From IMG/VR virus record IMGVR_UViG_3300037153_000387, positions 1 to 51,364 of that record: a DNA stretch of 51,364 nucleotides. One strand, written 5' to 3'. Each line of letters starts with the position of its first letter. Position 1 is the stretch's first letter. The translations under genes and the position numbers were made by a program. Under the pieces are notes generated by a model. It worked only from the letters and a program-made list of their open reading frames with translations, was not told the DNA's origin and ran no database searches. The stretch is from a virus. Of this stretch, positions 13,274 through 20,630 are shown one piece after another.

Positions 13274-13506
13274 GCGCTGAGATCATTCCCATCACCCCAA
13301 TCACTCCTTACACTATTCAGTTTGCAACTGAAGAACCACAACCGTTGCCGCGGATTAGTCCAGCAACGGTGAGACAGGCTCGAATTGTGGCAGAGTTCCT
13401 TCTTGGAGAACTGCTGCCGATCGAACCGGGTGCCACGTTTCCAGACTTTCGTATCTTTGACGTGAATGACGAGGTAGTTTTTCATGGGTTGGGACGCTTA
13501 CTGTGA
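13270..13506 (+). CDS. Small hypothetical protein, TTG start
   Basis: 78 residues. TTG 13270 overlaps the upstream TGA and has GGAG at 13261-13264, 5 bases before; no other start fits. Pro-rich N-terminus (ITPITPYT), then a helix (SPATVRQARIVAEFLLGELL) and strands. Unknown function. Confidence 0.6.
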   Translation: MSAEIIPITPITPYTIQFATEEPQPLPRISPATVRQARIVAEFLLGELLPIEPGATFPDFRIFDVNDEVVFHGLGRLL

Positions 13507-13834
13507 TCCAATGGGATGCTCGCTTCTTGGCAACAAAGGCGAGTATCCCTATGCTCTCCGGGCCAAGAAGCTGCAAGCCGAGGGATATGTAGTCGATGGC
13601 CTCCTGAAATTTGGAGGCCTCGACTGCGATCTTTCTGGAACTATGCTTCAAAAAGCGACTGGGATGAATGTCTACGGCAATGCGTGGGATGCCGAGACGG
13701 TTGCTAAGCTCAACAAGAATGCCGACTGGGATTTCCCACTTGATCATCCTCGTGACGCGTGGGCGCGAGAATCTGCTCGCGCATTTCTCGAAGTCACGGC
13801 TACGCTAAAAAGAGGCATCCGCTTCTCTTGGTGA
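13484..13834 (+). CDS. Hypothetical protein
   Basis: 116 residues, Gly/Trp/Asp-rich (MGWDAYCDPMGCSLLGNKG; NVYGNAWDAETV). It overlaps the preceding gene by 23 bases and is followed by a hairpin. No family recognised. Confidence 0.68.
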   Translation: MGWDAYCDPMGCSLLGNKGEYPYALRAKKLQAEGYVVDGLLKFGGLDCDLSGTMLQKATGMNVYGNAWDAETVAKLNKNADWDFPLDHPRDAWARESARAFLEVTATLKRGIRFSW

Positions 13835-13844
13835 ACTTCGCGGT

Positions 13845-13864
13845 CCGCCCTTCAAGGAGGGCGG
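13845..13864 (+). terminator. GC hairpin upstream of helicase gene
   Basis: CCGCCCT, loop TCAAGG, AGGGCGG (13858-13864), followed by TCTGGG. No U tract; same style as the hairpin at 6206. Confidence 0.35.
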
Positions 13865-13903
13865 TCTGGGCAGTTCGCCCAATACAACGTGTGAGGTGTC
13901 AGA

Positions 13904-15358
13904 ATGGAATGGTCCAGTCAACAGAGGGCAATCTTCAATGCCTTCGCAGAGAACGGTAACACGCCCAGGAAGAACAAGGTCATCAGTGCCTTGGCCGGAA
14001 CGGGCAAGACGACAACCATCGTGGAAGGTGGGCGCTACGCTCCCGAAGAGCGAATCGTCTACTGCGCTTTCAACAAGCGCATTGAGCAGGAGCTCAATGT
14101 CCGACTCCCCGAGGTGAATCCGCGAGCTAAGTCTCAGACGCTTCACAGCGCGGGCTTCGGGTTTTGCCGAAAGGCGTGGACGGGTCTGACCATGAGCAAG
14201 GGCTATGATCGTTCTGACGATCTTGCCAACCAAGTCTGTCCGTCGACGACGCCCGACCCCATCCGCCGCTTGGTTCGTGATTTGAGCACCAAAGGTCGGG
14301 AGATCAATCCGTGGGCGCGCAACATGGGAGAGCTGACGGACTTGATGTATAAGTTCGATCTCCTGCCTGATGAGTCGTGGGTGGCGTCGGGATGGGACGA
14401 AGCGTTCATCGAGAAGAAGGCACTCGAAGCAATGGACCTCGCCGCTAAGGTGAAGCCCATCAAAACCGGCATCGACTTCTCCGACATGATCTATCTGCCA
14501 GTGCGGAACAACTGGTTGCATCACATGCACGATCTCGTCGTCGTCGACGAAGCGCAGGACATGAACATGGCGCAGTTGGCCATTGCTCAGGGCATGTGCG
14601 CGGGTCGGATGATCGTCGTCGGCGATCCCAACCAGGCCATCTACGCATTCCGTGGCGCCGACAGTGAATCGATCGATCGTCTGACGCGGGAACTCAATGC
14701 AGAGGTCCTTGGCCTGACCGTCACGTATCGCTGCGGCAAGCGGATCGTTGCGCTGGCGCAGGAAATCGTCCCACACTTCGAAGCGGATCCGGACAACTCC
14801 GAAGGTGAAATCCAGGAGATCGCGGCCGACAAGGTCGTGCTTGCCGCCGAAGGTGGGGACTTCATTCTGTCCCGTACGAATGCCCCGCTCGTCAGCTACG
14901 CCATGATGCTTCTGCGAAATCAGAAGCGAGCTCGGATCGCGGGCCGGGATCTTGGTAGCGGTCTGAAGTCGCTCATTCGGAAGTTCAACGCACGGTCCGT
15001 TCCGGAACTGATGAAGAAGATCACGGCGTGGGAAGAGCGTCAGGTGATTCGGTTCGCTCAGGCCGGGAAGGAAGACAAGATCGAGGAAACTCGCGACAAA
15101 GCCGAAACGCTGCGCGTGCTCCTCGAGGGAGCGAAGTCGGTCACGGAAGCGGAGAACACGATCGACGCGCTGTTTACCGATGACGGTCTCGGTCAGAAGA
15201 GCGTCATCACCTGCTCCTCGGTTCACAAGGCCAAGGGGTTGGAGGCGGATCGGGTTTTCGTGCTGAAGAGCACACTTCGGGACTACAACCAGGAGGAGAG
15301 GAACATTCAGTACGTCGCAATCACGCGGGCACGTAAGACGCTCGTCTGGATCGTGTAG
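13904..15358 (+). CDS. SF1 (UvrD/Rep-type) DNA helicase
   Basis: 484 residues. The Q-motif-like N-terminus SSQQRAIFNAF precedes Walker A AGTGKTTT (31-38). Motif II VVDEAQD (about 213-219), motif III GDPNQAIYAFRGA (about 243-255), TYRC, a VHKAKGLEADRVFVL block (motif V) and YVAITRARK (motif VI) follow in the right order. At 484 residues it is compact, without the large 1B/2B inserts of host UvrD, like phage Dda-type helicases. It unwinds duplex DNA 3'-5' or 5'-3' by ATP hydrolysis during replication or recombination; direction cannot be read from sequence. Confidence 0.93.
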   Translation: MEWSSQQRAIFNAFAENGNTPRKNKVISALAGTGKTTTIVEGGRYAPEERIVYCAFNKRIEQELNVRLPEVNPRAKSQTLHSAGFGFCRKAWTGLTMSKGYDRSDDLANQVCPSTTPDPIRRLVRDLSTKGREINPWARNMGELTDLMYKFDLLPDESWVASGWDEAFIEKKALEAMDLAAKVKPIKTGIDFSDMIYLPVRNNWLHHMHDLVVVDEAQDMNMAQLAIAQGMCAGRMIVVGDPNQAIYAFRGADSESIDRLTRELNAEVLGLTVTYRCGKRIVALAQEIVPHFEADPDNSEGEIQEIAADKVVLAAEGGDFILSRTNAPLVSYAMMLLRNQKRARIAGRDLGSGLKSLIRKFNARSVPELMKKITAWEERQVIRFAQAGKEDKIEETRDKAETLRVLLEGAKSVTEAENTIDALFTDDGLGQKSVITCSSVHKAKGLEADRVFVLKSTLRDYNQEERNIQYVAITRARKTLVWIV

Positions 15359-15366
15359 GAGGTCAG

Positions 15367-15573
15367 ATGAAAATGTTCGAGGTCTATGGGTGGGCCATGG
15401 TCCCCCAAGACTACGCGATGGTGATGGCTGACGATGAGAACGAAGCCATCAAGAAGTTCGCTGCGTTCCTCAAGAACAAACCAGAGGAAGCAGAAGTGTC
15501 AAAACCAGTGGCTGACTGGTTCGTGCTCCCCGCAGTCTTCGAAGACGATGTGCGTATCGTTCGAGGTGACTAG
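15367..15573 (+). CDS. Small hypothetical protein
   Basis: 68 residues. FEVYGWAMVPQDYAMVMADD forms a first strand pair, then a helix (ENEAIKKFAAFLKNK) and a final acidic strand. Nine bases after the helicase stop, with GGAGG before the ATG. It resembles small phage proteins with an 'A.d..eA...f' helix; unknown. Confidence 0.72.
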   Translation: MKMFEVYGWAMVPQDYAMVMADDENEAIKKFAAFLKNKPEEAEVSKPVADWFVLPAVFEDDVRIVRGD

Positions 15574-15752
15574 TGGATCTTTCTAACGTCAAAAGTCTCC
15601 TCCAGACTATCGTGGAGATTTCCTACAGTGGACATCCAGACGGGAGAGAAACCCGTCTGGAACTTATCAATCGTTATGCGAAAATCGCGCTGAAGGAGTT
15701 TCAGAATGAAGGACATGCCGGAAAGCGTGAAACTGACGATCGAAGCTCCTAA
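15573..15752 (+). CDS. Small helical protein
   Basis: 59 residues from GTG 15573, overlapping the previous TAG, with GAGGTG 5 bases upstream. Helical (VKSLLQTIVEISYSG; RLELINRYAKIALKEFQNEG). It overlaps the next gene by 47 bases in another frame. Unknown. Confidence 0.58.
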   Translation: MDLSNVKSLLQTIVEISYSGHPDGRETRLELINRYAKIALKEFQNEGHAGKRETDDRSS

Positions 15753-15936
15753 CTTCAAAATTACCTATTCGGGTTCGGAACTTCCGAATCCGAACAAGGA
15801 CGACAAAGCCTTCGTGAAGTGGTGTCGGAACAATCTCAGAGACGATTTCGTTCGGGCATTCATCTTTGCCGTGGCTGATGCCAATGCCAAGACGATGGCT
15901 GACGACGTCATCGATGGCTCTAAGGAGGGTGTGTGA
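15706..15936 (+). CDS. Small hypothetical protein
   Basis: 76 residues. Strands in the first third (VKLTIEAPNFKITYSG), then a helix with DDFVRAFIFAVADANAKTMA. A GAAGGAG stretch precedes ATG 15706. Its GTG-coupled successor is the DUF6166 gene. Confidence 0.68.
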   Translation: MKDMPESVKLTIEAPNFKITYSGSELPNPNKDDKAFVKWCRNNLRDDFVRAFIFAVADANAKTMADDVIDGSKEGV

Positions 15937-16250
15937 AGATTCAAGGAGAATTCACCGACGGCGATTACGGCCAAGTCTTTCTTGATGATGTGCCGCTTCC
16001 TCTTCGTCCCTCGCTGAAAGTCCGCCGCCATAGCCCCACCGGATTCGCGTGGGGCTATGAGGGTTCCGGACCGGCTCAGTTGGCACTCGCAATCTTGCTG
16101 GAGTCGGGCTGTGGAACAGCCACAGCCGAACTTCTCTATCAAGACTTCAAGCGGAAGTTTATCGCCCGATTCCCTCAAGGTGCGTTCGTGACTCACATTG
16201 ATGTGGATCAATGGGTCAAGGAAGAACTCGAGAGAAGAGGTTACGAATGA
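15933..16250 (+). CDS. DUF6166-like protein
   Basis: 105 residues from GTG 15933 (AAGGAGGG upstream). The block LPLRPSLKVRRHSPTGFAWG then EGSGPAQLALAILLE is the hallmark of the DUF6166 family, followed by LLYQDFKRKFIARFP and a W near the end. The family is common in phages and bacteria and has no established function. ATGA overlap with the next gene. Confidence 0.8.
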   Translation: MKIQGEFTDGDYGQVFLDDVPLPLRPSLKVRRHSPTGFAWGYEGSGPAQLALAILLESGCGTATAELLYQDFKRKFIARFPQGAFVTHIDVDQWVKEELERRGYE

Positions 16251-16489
16251 GAAATCAGCCGAAGAGCAAGATCCCCAAGATGCAGGTCAGCGCCTACGCT
16301 CACAAGAAGATCCGTGAGGCGGTGGAGCGCGACTCTATTCGGTGGCAGTGCTCCAAATCGTGGATCATTGCGACGGCACTCGCTGCGTTCTACGACATCG
16401 ACATCTTGGCCTTCGACAAGGCCGACAAGAAGAAGCATGGCAAGAATCAAAAGCAAGGATCAGCTTTCGCTTTTCGACGAACCGCCTAA
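16247..16489 (+). CDS. Ribbon-helix-helix-like DNA-binding protein
   Basis: 80 residues. KMQVSAYAHKKIREAVERDS, then RWQCSKSWIIATALAAF: a short strand, a helix, a turn, and a second helix with the S-x-S-W-I pattern of Arc/MetJ/CopG-type proteins. Basic C-terminal tail. Probably a small repressor acting as a dimer. It overlaps the next gene by 53 bases. Confidence 0.65.
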   Translation: MRNQPKSKIPKMQVSAYAHKKIREAVERDSIRWQCSKSWIIATALAAFYDIDILAFDKADKKKHGKNQKQGSAFAFRRTA

Positions 16490-16655
16490 GCCGAAGCGTG
16501 AGCTTCCGCAACTTCCATGGATTGACTGCCTGCGGGAACAAATCATCCGCGACAGCAAATCTTTACTCGACTGCGATGAATGTGATCGAACTTTTTTCGA
16601 AGAACGCATCTCATCTTACAGAATGGAGGTTTTGCGCCTAGAACAAAAATCCTAA
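16437..16655 (+). CDS. Small hypothetical protein
   Basis: 72 residues from ATG 16437 within the end of the RHH gene. It begins MARIKSKDQLSLFDEPPKPK, a basic then Pro-rich linker, then helix with CDECDRTFFEERI. The 'QLSLFDEP' piece resembles a clamp-binding or SLiM-like segment, which is speculation. Unknown function. Confidence 0.62.
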   Translation: MARIKSKDQLSLFDEPPKPKRELPQLPWIDCLREQIIRDSKSLLDCDECDRTFFEERISSYRMEVLRLEQKS

Positions 16656-16663
16656 TTTTTCCC

Positions 16664-16693
16664 TTGCGCTCGGGTTAACAACTGTGCTACACT
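16664..16693 (+). promoter_or_regulatory. Promoter before 16727 gene
   Basis: TTTTTCCCTTGC (16656-16667), -35 TTGCGC (16664-16669), 18-base spacer, -10 TACACT (16688-16693). Extended box as in the other family members. Confidence 0.78.
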
Positions 16694-16726
16694 GTACTCG
16701 GACTTACACAACAGGAGGACACAAAA

Positions 16727-16987
16727 GTGGAAACAGGAGAAGACAAAATCAAACAGCAAATCTTGAGTTATCTCAAGATGAGTGCCATTCTTGCCGACAC
16801 TATCCAGGAGATAAAGTCGGTACCATCTGGGCATCTTTATGCCATGGTGATGGGCAAGATGGACATCAACACTTACAACCACTTGATTGATACGCTTATC
16901 AAGGGTGGCGTCGTTCGTCGAGAACCGTCGCATCTACTTGTGTGGATCGGCGGGAGCAGCAAGGTTCTTCCTAGCATCGAGAGATAG
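16727..16987 (+). CDS. Winged-helix-like small protein
   Basis: 86 residues from GTG 16727 (AGGAGG 9-14 bases upstream). Helices ILSYLKMSAILADTIQE and INTYNHLIDTLIKGGVV, then RREPSHLLVWIG look like helix-turn-helix followed by a wing. Hence possibly a transcription regulator made from its own promoter. Family not recognised. Confidence 0.6.
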   Translation: METGEDKIKQQILSYLKMSAILADTIQEIKSVPSGHLYAMVMGKMDINTYNHLIDTLIKGGVVRREPSHLLVWIGGSSKVLPSIER

Positions 16988-17080
16988 AGCAGCACCGGGG
17001 CCAAACCGAAAGAATCCACCGCTGTCACGATAGGTGGTTACTCACATCTTAGGTTTGTATGACTGCCCGGTTGGGGCGGG

Positions 17081-17101
17081 GCGGAAGTCGTGACCTTCCG
17101 C
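17081..17101 (+). promoter_or_regulatory. Leader hairpin before 17125 gene
   Basis: GCGGAAG (17081-17087), loop TCGTGAC, CTTCCGC (17095-17101): a perfect 7-bp stem ending about 14 bases before the AAAGGAG of the 17125 gene. The 137-base gap 16988-17124 holds no other gene; a weaker CCACC/GGTGG pair lies near 17020-17040. Could be a leader structure. Confidence 0.4.
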
Positions 17102-17124
17102 TCCATTCCCCCGAAAGGAGACAC

Positions 17125-17325
17125 ATGGCGACGATTGGAGAGTTGACTGGAATGCGCCAGCCGCTCCCCTGTGACAGAAAGGAAGCCCATCGGTCGATGG
17201 GCAAGGCAAGAGCGGCACTACGCGCACGTCTGAAAGATGACACGAAGGTCCGGGAAGCGAAGACACTGAATGCCTATAAGTGTCCTCACTGTCCCTTTTT
17301 CCATGTAGGACACAAATCAAGATGA
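17125..17325 (+). CDS. Small Zn-binding protein, CPHCxxxHxGH
   Basis: 66 residues; AAAGGAG 5 bases before the ATG. The N-terminal half is basic and helical (SMGKARAALRARLKDD). The C-terminus YKCPHCPFFHVGHKSR has the CPxC...xHxGH zinc knuckle found in many small phage proteins. A nucleic-acid-binding role is likely but unproven. ATGA overlap with the next gene. Confidence 0.75.
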   Translation: MATIGELTGMRQPLPCDRKEAHRSMGKARAALRARLKDDTKVREAKTLNAYKCPHCPFFHVGHKSR

Positions 17326-17618
17326 TTGCTTTCACTCCAGCAGAAAAGGCCCATCTGAAAGAAAAACTCCAGAAGGGCTTCGACACCTACAAGCTCCCGA
17401 CTCATACGGAATCGAGTCTGGAAAGCTACATCCTTCAGGGAATCCCCACCGGGGGTTTCCTCCAGGCCGTTCTCAGCAACAATCTTCGTGAAGCTGTGTC
17501 GCGTGCCGATGATCAAAATCAGCGAGCACTCGTCAACATCGTGAAGTTCCTTTACAACCATGCCCCATCCGCGTGCTGGGGTAGCGAGGGCTACTACAGG
17601 GACTGGATTAAAAGATAG
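17322..17618 (+). CDS. Conserved phage protein, GIPTGGFLxAVLSN
   Basis: 98 residues. The block YILQGIPTGGFLQAVLSNNL, then EAVSRADDQNQ, then VKFLYNHAPSACWGS, is one I recognise from many small phage-encoded proteins of unknown function. All-helical. Its stop codon is within the left arm of the RNA structure that follows. Confidence 0.75.
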   Translation: MIAFTPAEKAHLKEKLQKGFDTYKLPTHTESSLESYILQGIPTGGFLQAVLSNNLREAVSRADDQNQRALVNIVKFLYNHAPSACWGSEGYYRDWIKR

Positions 17619-17784
17619 CTCCAACATCCTCTACTCTCAGAGGGGGCAAAACTGATTTCTGCCGGTCTTTTTCAGTTGTTGGAGCTACCACAAAAGACCG
17701 GCACTGAATTTAGAAATGAGTGGCAACGCAGCGCGGTAAGGAGAATCGCCCGAAGCTCTTCGGAGCTAAGTTATTCGATTCTCC
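17617..17784 (+). ncRNA. Candidate pseudoknotted structured RNA
   Basis: P1: AGCTCCAACA (17617-17626) with TGTTGGAGCT (17677-17686). P2: CCTCT/AGAGG (17628-17632, 17639-17643). P3: ACTGA/TCAGT (17651-17655, 17672-17676), directly abutting P1. The P3 loop carries GCCGGTCTTTT (17661-17671), complementary over 11 bases to AAAAGACCGGC (17692-17702), forming a pseudoknot or an alternative fold. P5: GGAGAATCG (17740-17748) with CGATTCTCC (17776-17784), enclosing an AGCTC-TTCG-GAGCT hairpin (17754-17767) with a UUCG tetraloop. The 290-base gap has no credible gene. Either a standalone RNA or a leader regulating the polymerase genes. Confidence 0.5.
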
Positions 17785-17908
17785 CTCGGGGCGTCGGGAA
17801 AAAGCGCAGACATCATCGTAGGCCGTCGACTACGAAGGATTGGCAATCTGATGTCGCCAGCGAAATGGATGAATCGCAAGACGCCTGCCACTCAGTTAAG
17901 GAGTTCTC

Positions 17909-18109
17909 ATGAGTCATCGAAAGAAACCCAAAGCTCGACCGAAGTGGTGTTACCACAAGTGTCAGAAATGTTTCCGGAGCTGGAAGCATCGTCCGGTCAT
18001 GAAGTGTGATCTGATGACCATGGCACTCTGTGGTGACTGCTTCATGGACAACAGGCGGGAAAATACGATCTACGTCGTCGATGATGTCCTTCCAGACGAT
18101 GCTATTTGA
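17909..18109 (+). CDS. Zn-binding basic small protein
   Basis: 66 residues, TAAGGAG 6 bases before ATG 17909. Basic N-terminus (SHRKKPKARPKW), CYHKCQKC (14-21) and CDLMTMALCGDC (about 33-44) give a four-to-six-Cys zinc site. First gene after the structured RNA; its end overlaps the polymerase start by 11 bases, so it is probably co-expressed with it. Unknown function. Confidence 0.72.
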   Translation: MSHRKKPKARPKWCYHKCQKCFRSWKHRPVMKCDLMTMALCGDCFMDNRRENTIYVVDDVLPDDAI

Positions 18110-19991
18110 TCTCAGGAAACGGATTCCTGAATTCACAGGAGAGTGGAAGCTGCCGGAGCTTCCCTCACTGAGCAATGTTAAGGAGCTTTATCTTAACGTC
18201 GAAGCTACAGGTCTCAAATGGTGGCGTCGCGATCAGCCGGTAGGTCTTAGTGTCATTTTCGGTGATCAAAACTATTATCTCCCCTTCGGTCATGCTGGCG
18301 GCAATCTCCCCGAGGAACAGGTAAAATACTGGGCACAGCGTGAGCTCCGCGGCAAGCGGATTACGAACATTAACATCAAGTTTGACATCCATATGCTCCG
18401 CCAGTGGGGCGTAGATCTTGAAGAGCAAGGATGTGAAGTCGCTGATGTTGCCCATCAAGCGGCGCTGCTTGACGATCATCGGCAACGTTTCGCGCTAGAC
18501 ATTTTAGTCCCAGAGTTCTTGAAGATAGCTCCCATGCCACGACTCGATGAGTCGCGTATGGCAGAACATCATGCTGGGCAAGTAGCGCCGCGTGCCATAT
18601 ATAATGTATGGGCGGTTCGGGAGCTCGAGAAAATCTTCCGTCCGGAAATGACGAAGCAGGATCTTGACCGAGTTCGTAAACTCGAAGAAGAGGTCATTTT
18701 CGTTGTTTGTGAGATGGAAAAGAACGCAGCAAAGATTGATGTTGAAAAGCTCAATCTGTGGTGTGTTCTCATTCAACAGAAGATCGAAGAACTCAAGTGG
18801 CGTATCTGGAAGAATACCGGACTCAAATTCAATCCGACGCCCCTGCATTGGGTCAAGCTCTTCCAACATGAACGTGTCAACAATACCGAACTGACTCCGG
18901 GCGGGAAGCCTAGTTTTCACGACAGCGTTCTCAAGAACATCCCAAATGAAAATATCCAGATTGCTCGTCGTATCGCTCGCCTAGCGAGTATCAATAGCAA
19001 ATATCTTCAGAAATACCAGCGGACCGTCGGCAGCGATGGCATCCTGCGATTCGCCCTGCATCAGCTTCGTACTCAAAAAGACGAATATGATTCAATGGAC
19101 GTCGGTACGATCTCTGGTCGATTCTCATCGACCGGGATTGACGACGAAGAAGGAGCGAATATTCAGCAGGTAATGAAAGTCGCTAAACAGAGAGTTTTAT
19201 TCGGATATGACGAGAACGATGGATCACACGATGATGAAATTTTCATCATCCGTGAACTTCATATTCCGGAAGAGGGAGAACACTTGTCGGCGGATGCGAT
19301 GCAAATCGAATATCGCATTTTCGCAGATAAGACGCGATCCGAAAAACTTCTAAAGAAGTATCAAGAAGATCCCAAGGCCAGCTTCCACCGCATGATTGAA
19401 GCTGACATCAAACCGCATCGACCGAAGTTCACCTATCGTCAGGTAAAAGACTTGAACTTTGCCACCATCTATGCCGCGGGTCTCTGTAAGAAGGCGTGGA
19501 TGTTGGAGTTCATTACGAAGACTCAGTTTGAAGAGTTGAATCGGGAATACAACAATCGTGTCCCGCGCTCTCATCCACTTTTAGCTGACGCCCTCGAGAT
19601 AGACAAAATCTACGCCCGTGAGCTTCCAGAAGCTGGGCCGCTAATCAAGTTGGCCAGCGACATCGCCGCTAAACGAGGGTATGTGCGAACCCTGCTGGGT
19701 CGCCGGATTCGTTTCCCTCAGAAGATTCGGTTGCATAAGGCTCTTAACGGAGTCATTCAAGGCTCCGCAGCCGACGTTGCGAAGAAGAAATCAGTAGAAC
19801 TTCATAAGGAACGGAAGTGGACGGGACTGCTTCTACGCTATCCGGTTCATGATGAGTTCGACGGTGATGCTCGAATTCCTGAAACGAAGGTTCGGGTTCA
19901 AGAAATTTTAGATACACAGTCGTTTCCACAGATGAAGATTCCTATACTTTGGGAAGTCAATACCGGAAAGACGTGGAAGGATTGCGCGTGA
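18099..19991 (+). CDS. Family-A DNA polymerase with defective exonuclease site
   Basis: 630 residues from ATG 18099 (ATG 18081 is an alternative). Motif A DAMQIEYR (about 398-406), motif B RQVKDLNFATIYAAG (about 447-461), the GxRIRFP loop, NGVIQGSAADV and motif C HDE (about 584-586) mark an intact family-A polymerase, the replicative enzyme of many phages. The N-terminal domain is the 3'-5' exonuclease, but Exo I reads LNVEATG (Asn33 in place of the catalytic Asp; Glu35 kept) and Exo III reads YNVWAV (Ala172 where Asp is expected). Exo II keeps NIKFD. Proofreading is therefore probably lost. No 5'-nuclease domain. Confidence 0.92.
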   Translation: MLFDLRKRIPEFTGEWKLPELPSLSNVKELYLNVEATGLKWWRRDQPVGLSVIFGDQNYYLPFGHAGGNLPEEQVKYWAQRELRGKRITNINIKFDIHMLRQWGVDLEEQGCEVADVAHQAALLDDHRQRFALDILVPEFLKIAPMPRLDESRMAEHHAGQVAPRAIYNVWAVRELEKIFRPEMTKQDLDRVRKLEEEVIFVVCEMEKNAAKIDVEKLNLWCVLIQQKIEELKWRIWKNTGLKFNPTPLHWVKLFQHERVNNTELTPGGKPSFHDSVLKNIPNENIQIARRIARLASINSKYLQKYQRTVGSDGILRFALHQLRTQKDEYDSMDVGTISGRFSSTGIDDEEGANIQQVMKVAKQRVLFGYDENDGSHDDEIFIIRELHIPEEGEHLSADAMQIEYRIFADKTRSEKLLKKYQEDPKASFHRMIEADIKPHRPKFTYRQVKDLNFATIYAAGLCKKAWMLEFITKTQFEELNREYNNRVPRSHPLLADALEIDKIYARELPEAGPLIKLASDIAAKRGYVRTLLGRRIRFPQKIRLHKALNGVIQGSAADVAKKKSVELHKERKWTGLLLRYPVHDEFDGDARIPETKVRVQEILDTQSFPQMKIPILWEVNTGKTWKDCA

Positions 19992-20407
19992 ACGAAGCAA
20001 CACTCAAACAAGCACTCTGTCAAGATTTACGGACTCTTACTAAGTCGGTCGTGCTCCGGCATGAAGATGTCTTCCGTGCTGGTAATCCAGACATCTCAGT
20101 TACGTGGAGTGGCCTGACGGTTTGGCTGGAAGTAAAATACGACACCAAGACTCGTCGTATGGAGAGTCGTGGCATCCAAAATCTGACATGTCGTCAGTTA
20201 GCACTCGCTGGATGGTGCTTCTATGTAATCTACGAAGACTTGGAGGAGAAGCAAACTCTCATCGTTGATCCAGAAAACTTTGAGAACGGTCGGATCGTAA
20301 ACAGAGACTTTAACAAATACTGGGGGCAGGGTATCGCCAAAGGATTTAGTCATAGCTCTGTGACAAATTTCATTAGGAATCTTGCTAATGGCCATCACCA
20401 CCGATAG
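19988..20407 (+). CDS. PD-(D/E)XK (VRR-NUC-like) nuclease
   Basis: 139 residues from GTG 19988, overlapping the polymerase TGA. FRAGNPDISV supplies PD and TVWLEVKYD supplies ExK; a later helix with QLALAGW gives the Gln of the fold. This is the compact VRR-NUC/Holliday-resolvase-like form. Probably resolves branched DNA in replication or recombination. Directly coupled to the polymerase. Confidence 0.82.
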   Translation: MNEATLKQALCQDLRTLTKSVVLRHEDVFRAGNPDISVTWSGLTVWLEVKYDTKTRRMESRGIQNLTCRQLALAGWCFYVIYEDLEEKQTLIVDPENFENGRIVNRDFNKYWGQGIAKGFSHSSVTNFIRNLANGHHHR

Positions 20408-20630
20408 AAACGAATACCTACCGTCTCATGTCACACAGCGAGTAAAACGCGCTGTACGACTGGAAGCTGCCAACCGAAGTATGTCGGCATCGGCACTCGT
20501 GTTTGAAATTCTCCAAGAACGGATGCGAGAGCTTGGCTACGAGGTGGATGCAAATGAATTCATGGATTCATCAGATTCACGAGACCACGCCGGTGCAGAT
20601 GAAAGGCCAAACCTGGTTCAAAAGGGATGA
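20388..20630 (+). CDS. Ribbon-helix-helix-like protein
   Basis: 80 residues. EYLPSHVTQRVKRAVRLEAA, then RSMSASALVFEILQERMREL match the RHH order (strand, helix A, SxSALV, helix B). The C-terminal 25 residues are hydrophilic. It overlaps both neighbours (by 20 and 77 bases). Likely a small DNA-binding regulator. Confidence 0.65.
   Translation: MAITTDRNEYLPSHVTQRVKRAVRLEAANRSMSASALVFEILQERMRELGYEVDANEFMDSSDSRDHAGADERPNLVQKG

Noticed and set aside
13805-15226. 473-codon open frame on the - strand
   Set aside because: It is antisense to the complete SF1 helicase gene, with His/Asp/Arg-rich composition typical of a mirror frame. No motif or ribosome binding site.
17848-17868. Hammerhead-ribozyme-like CTGATG...GAAA
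   Set aside because: The core reads CTGATGT, not CTGATGA, and the intervening stem would be three pairs with a two-base loop. Not a hammerhead.
17617-17908. Group I intron
   Set aside because: No recognisable P, Q, R, S core elements and no split gene on the two sides.
17676-17912. 78-codon + strand frame between 17618 and 17909
   Set aside because: Starts inside a perfect inverted repeat, no Shine-Dalgarno, low-complexity Arg/Ser product. The stretch reads better as structured RNA.
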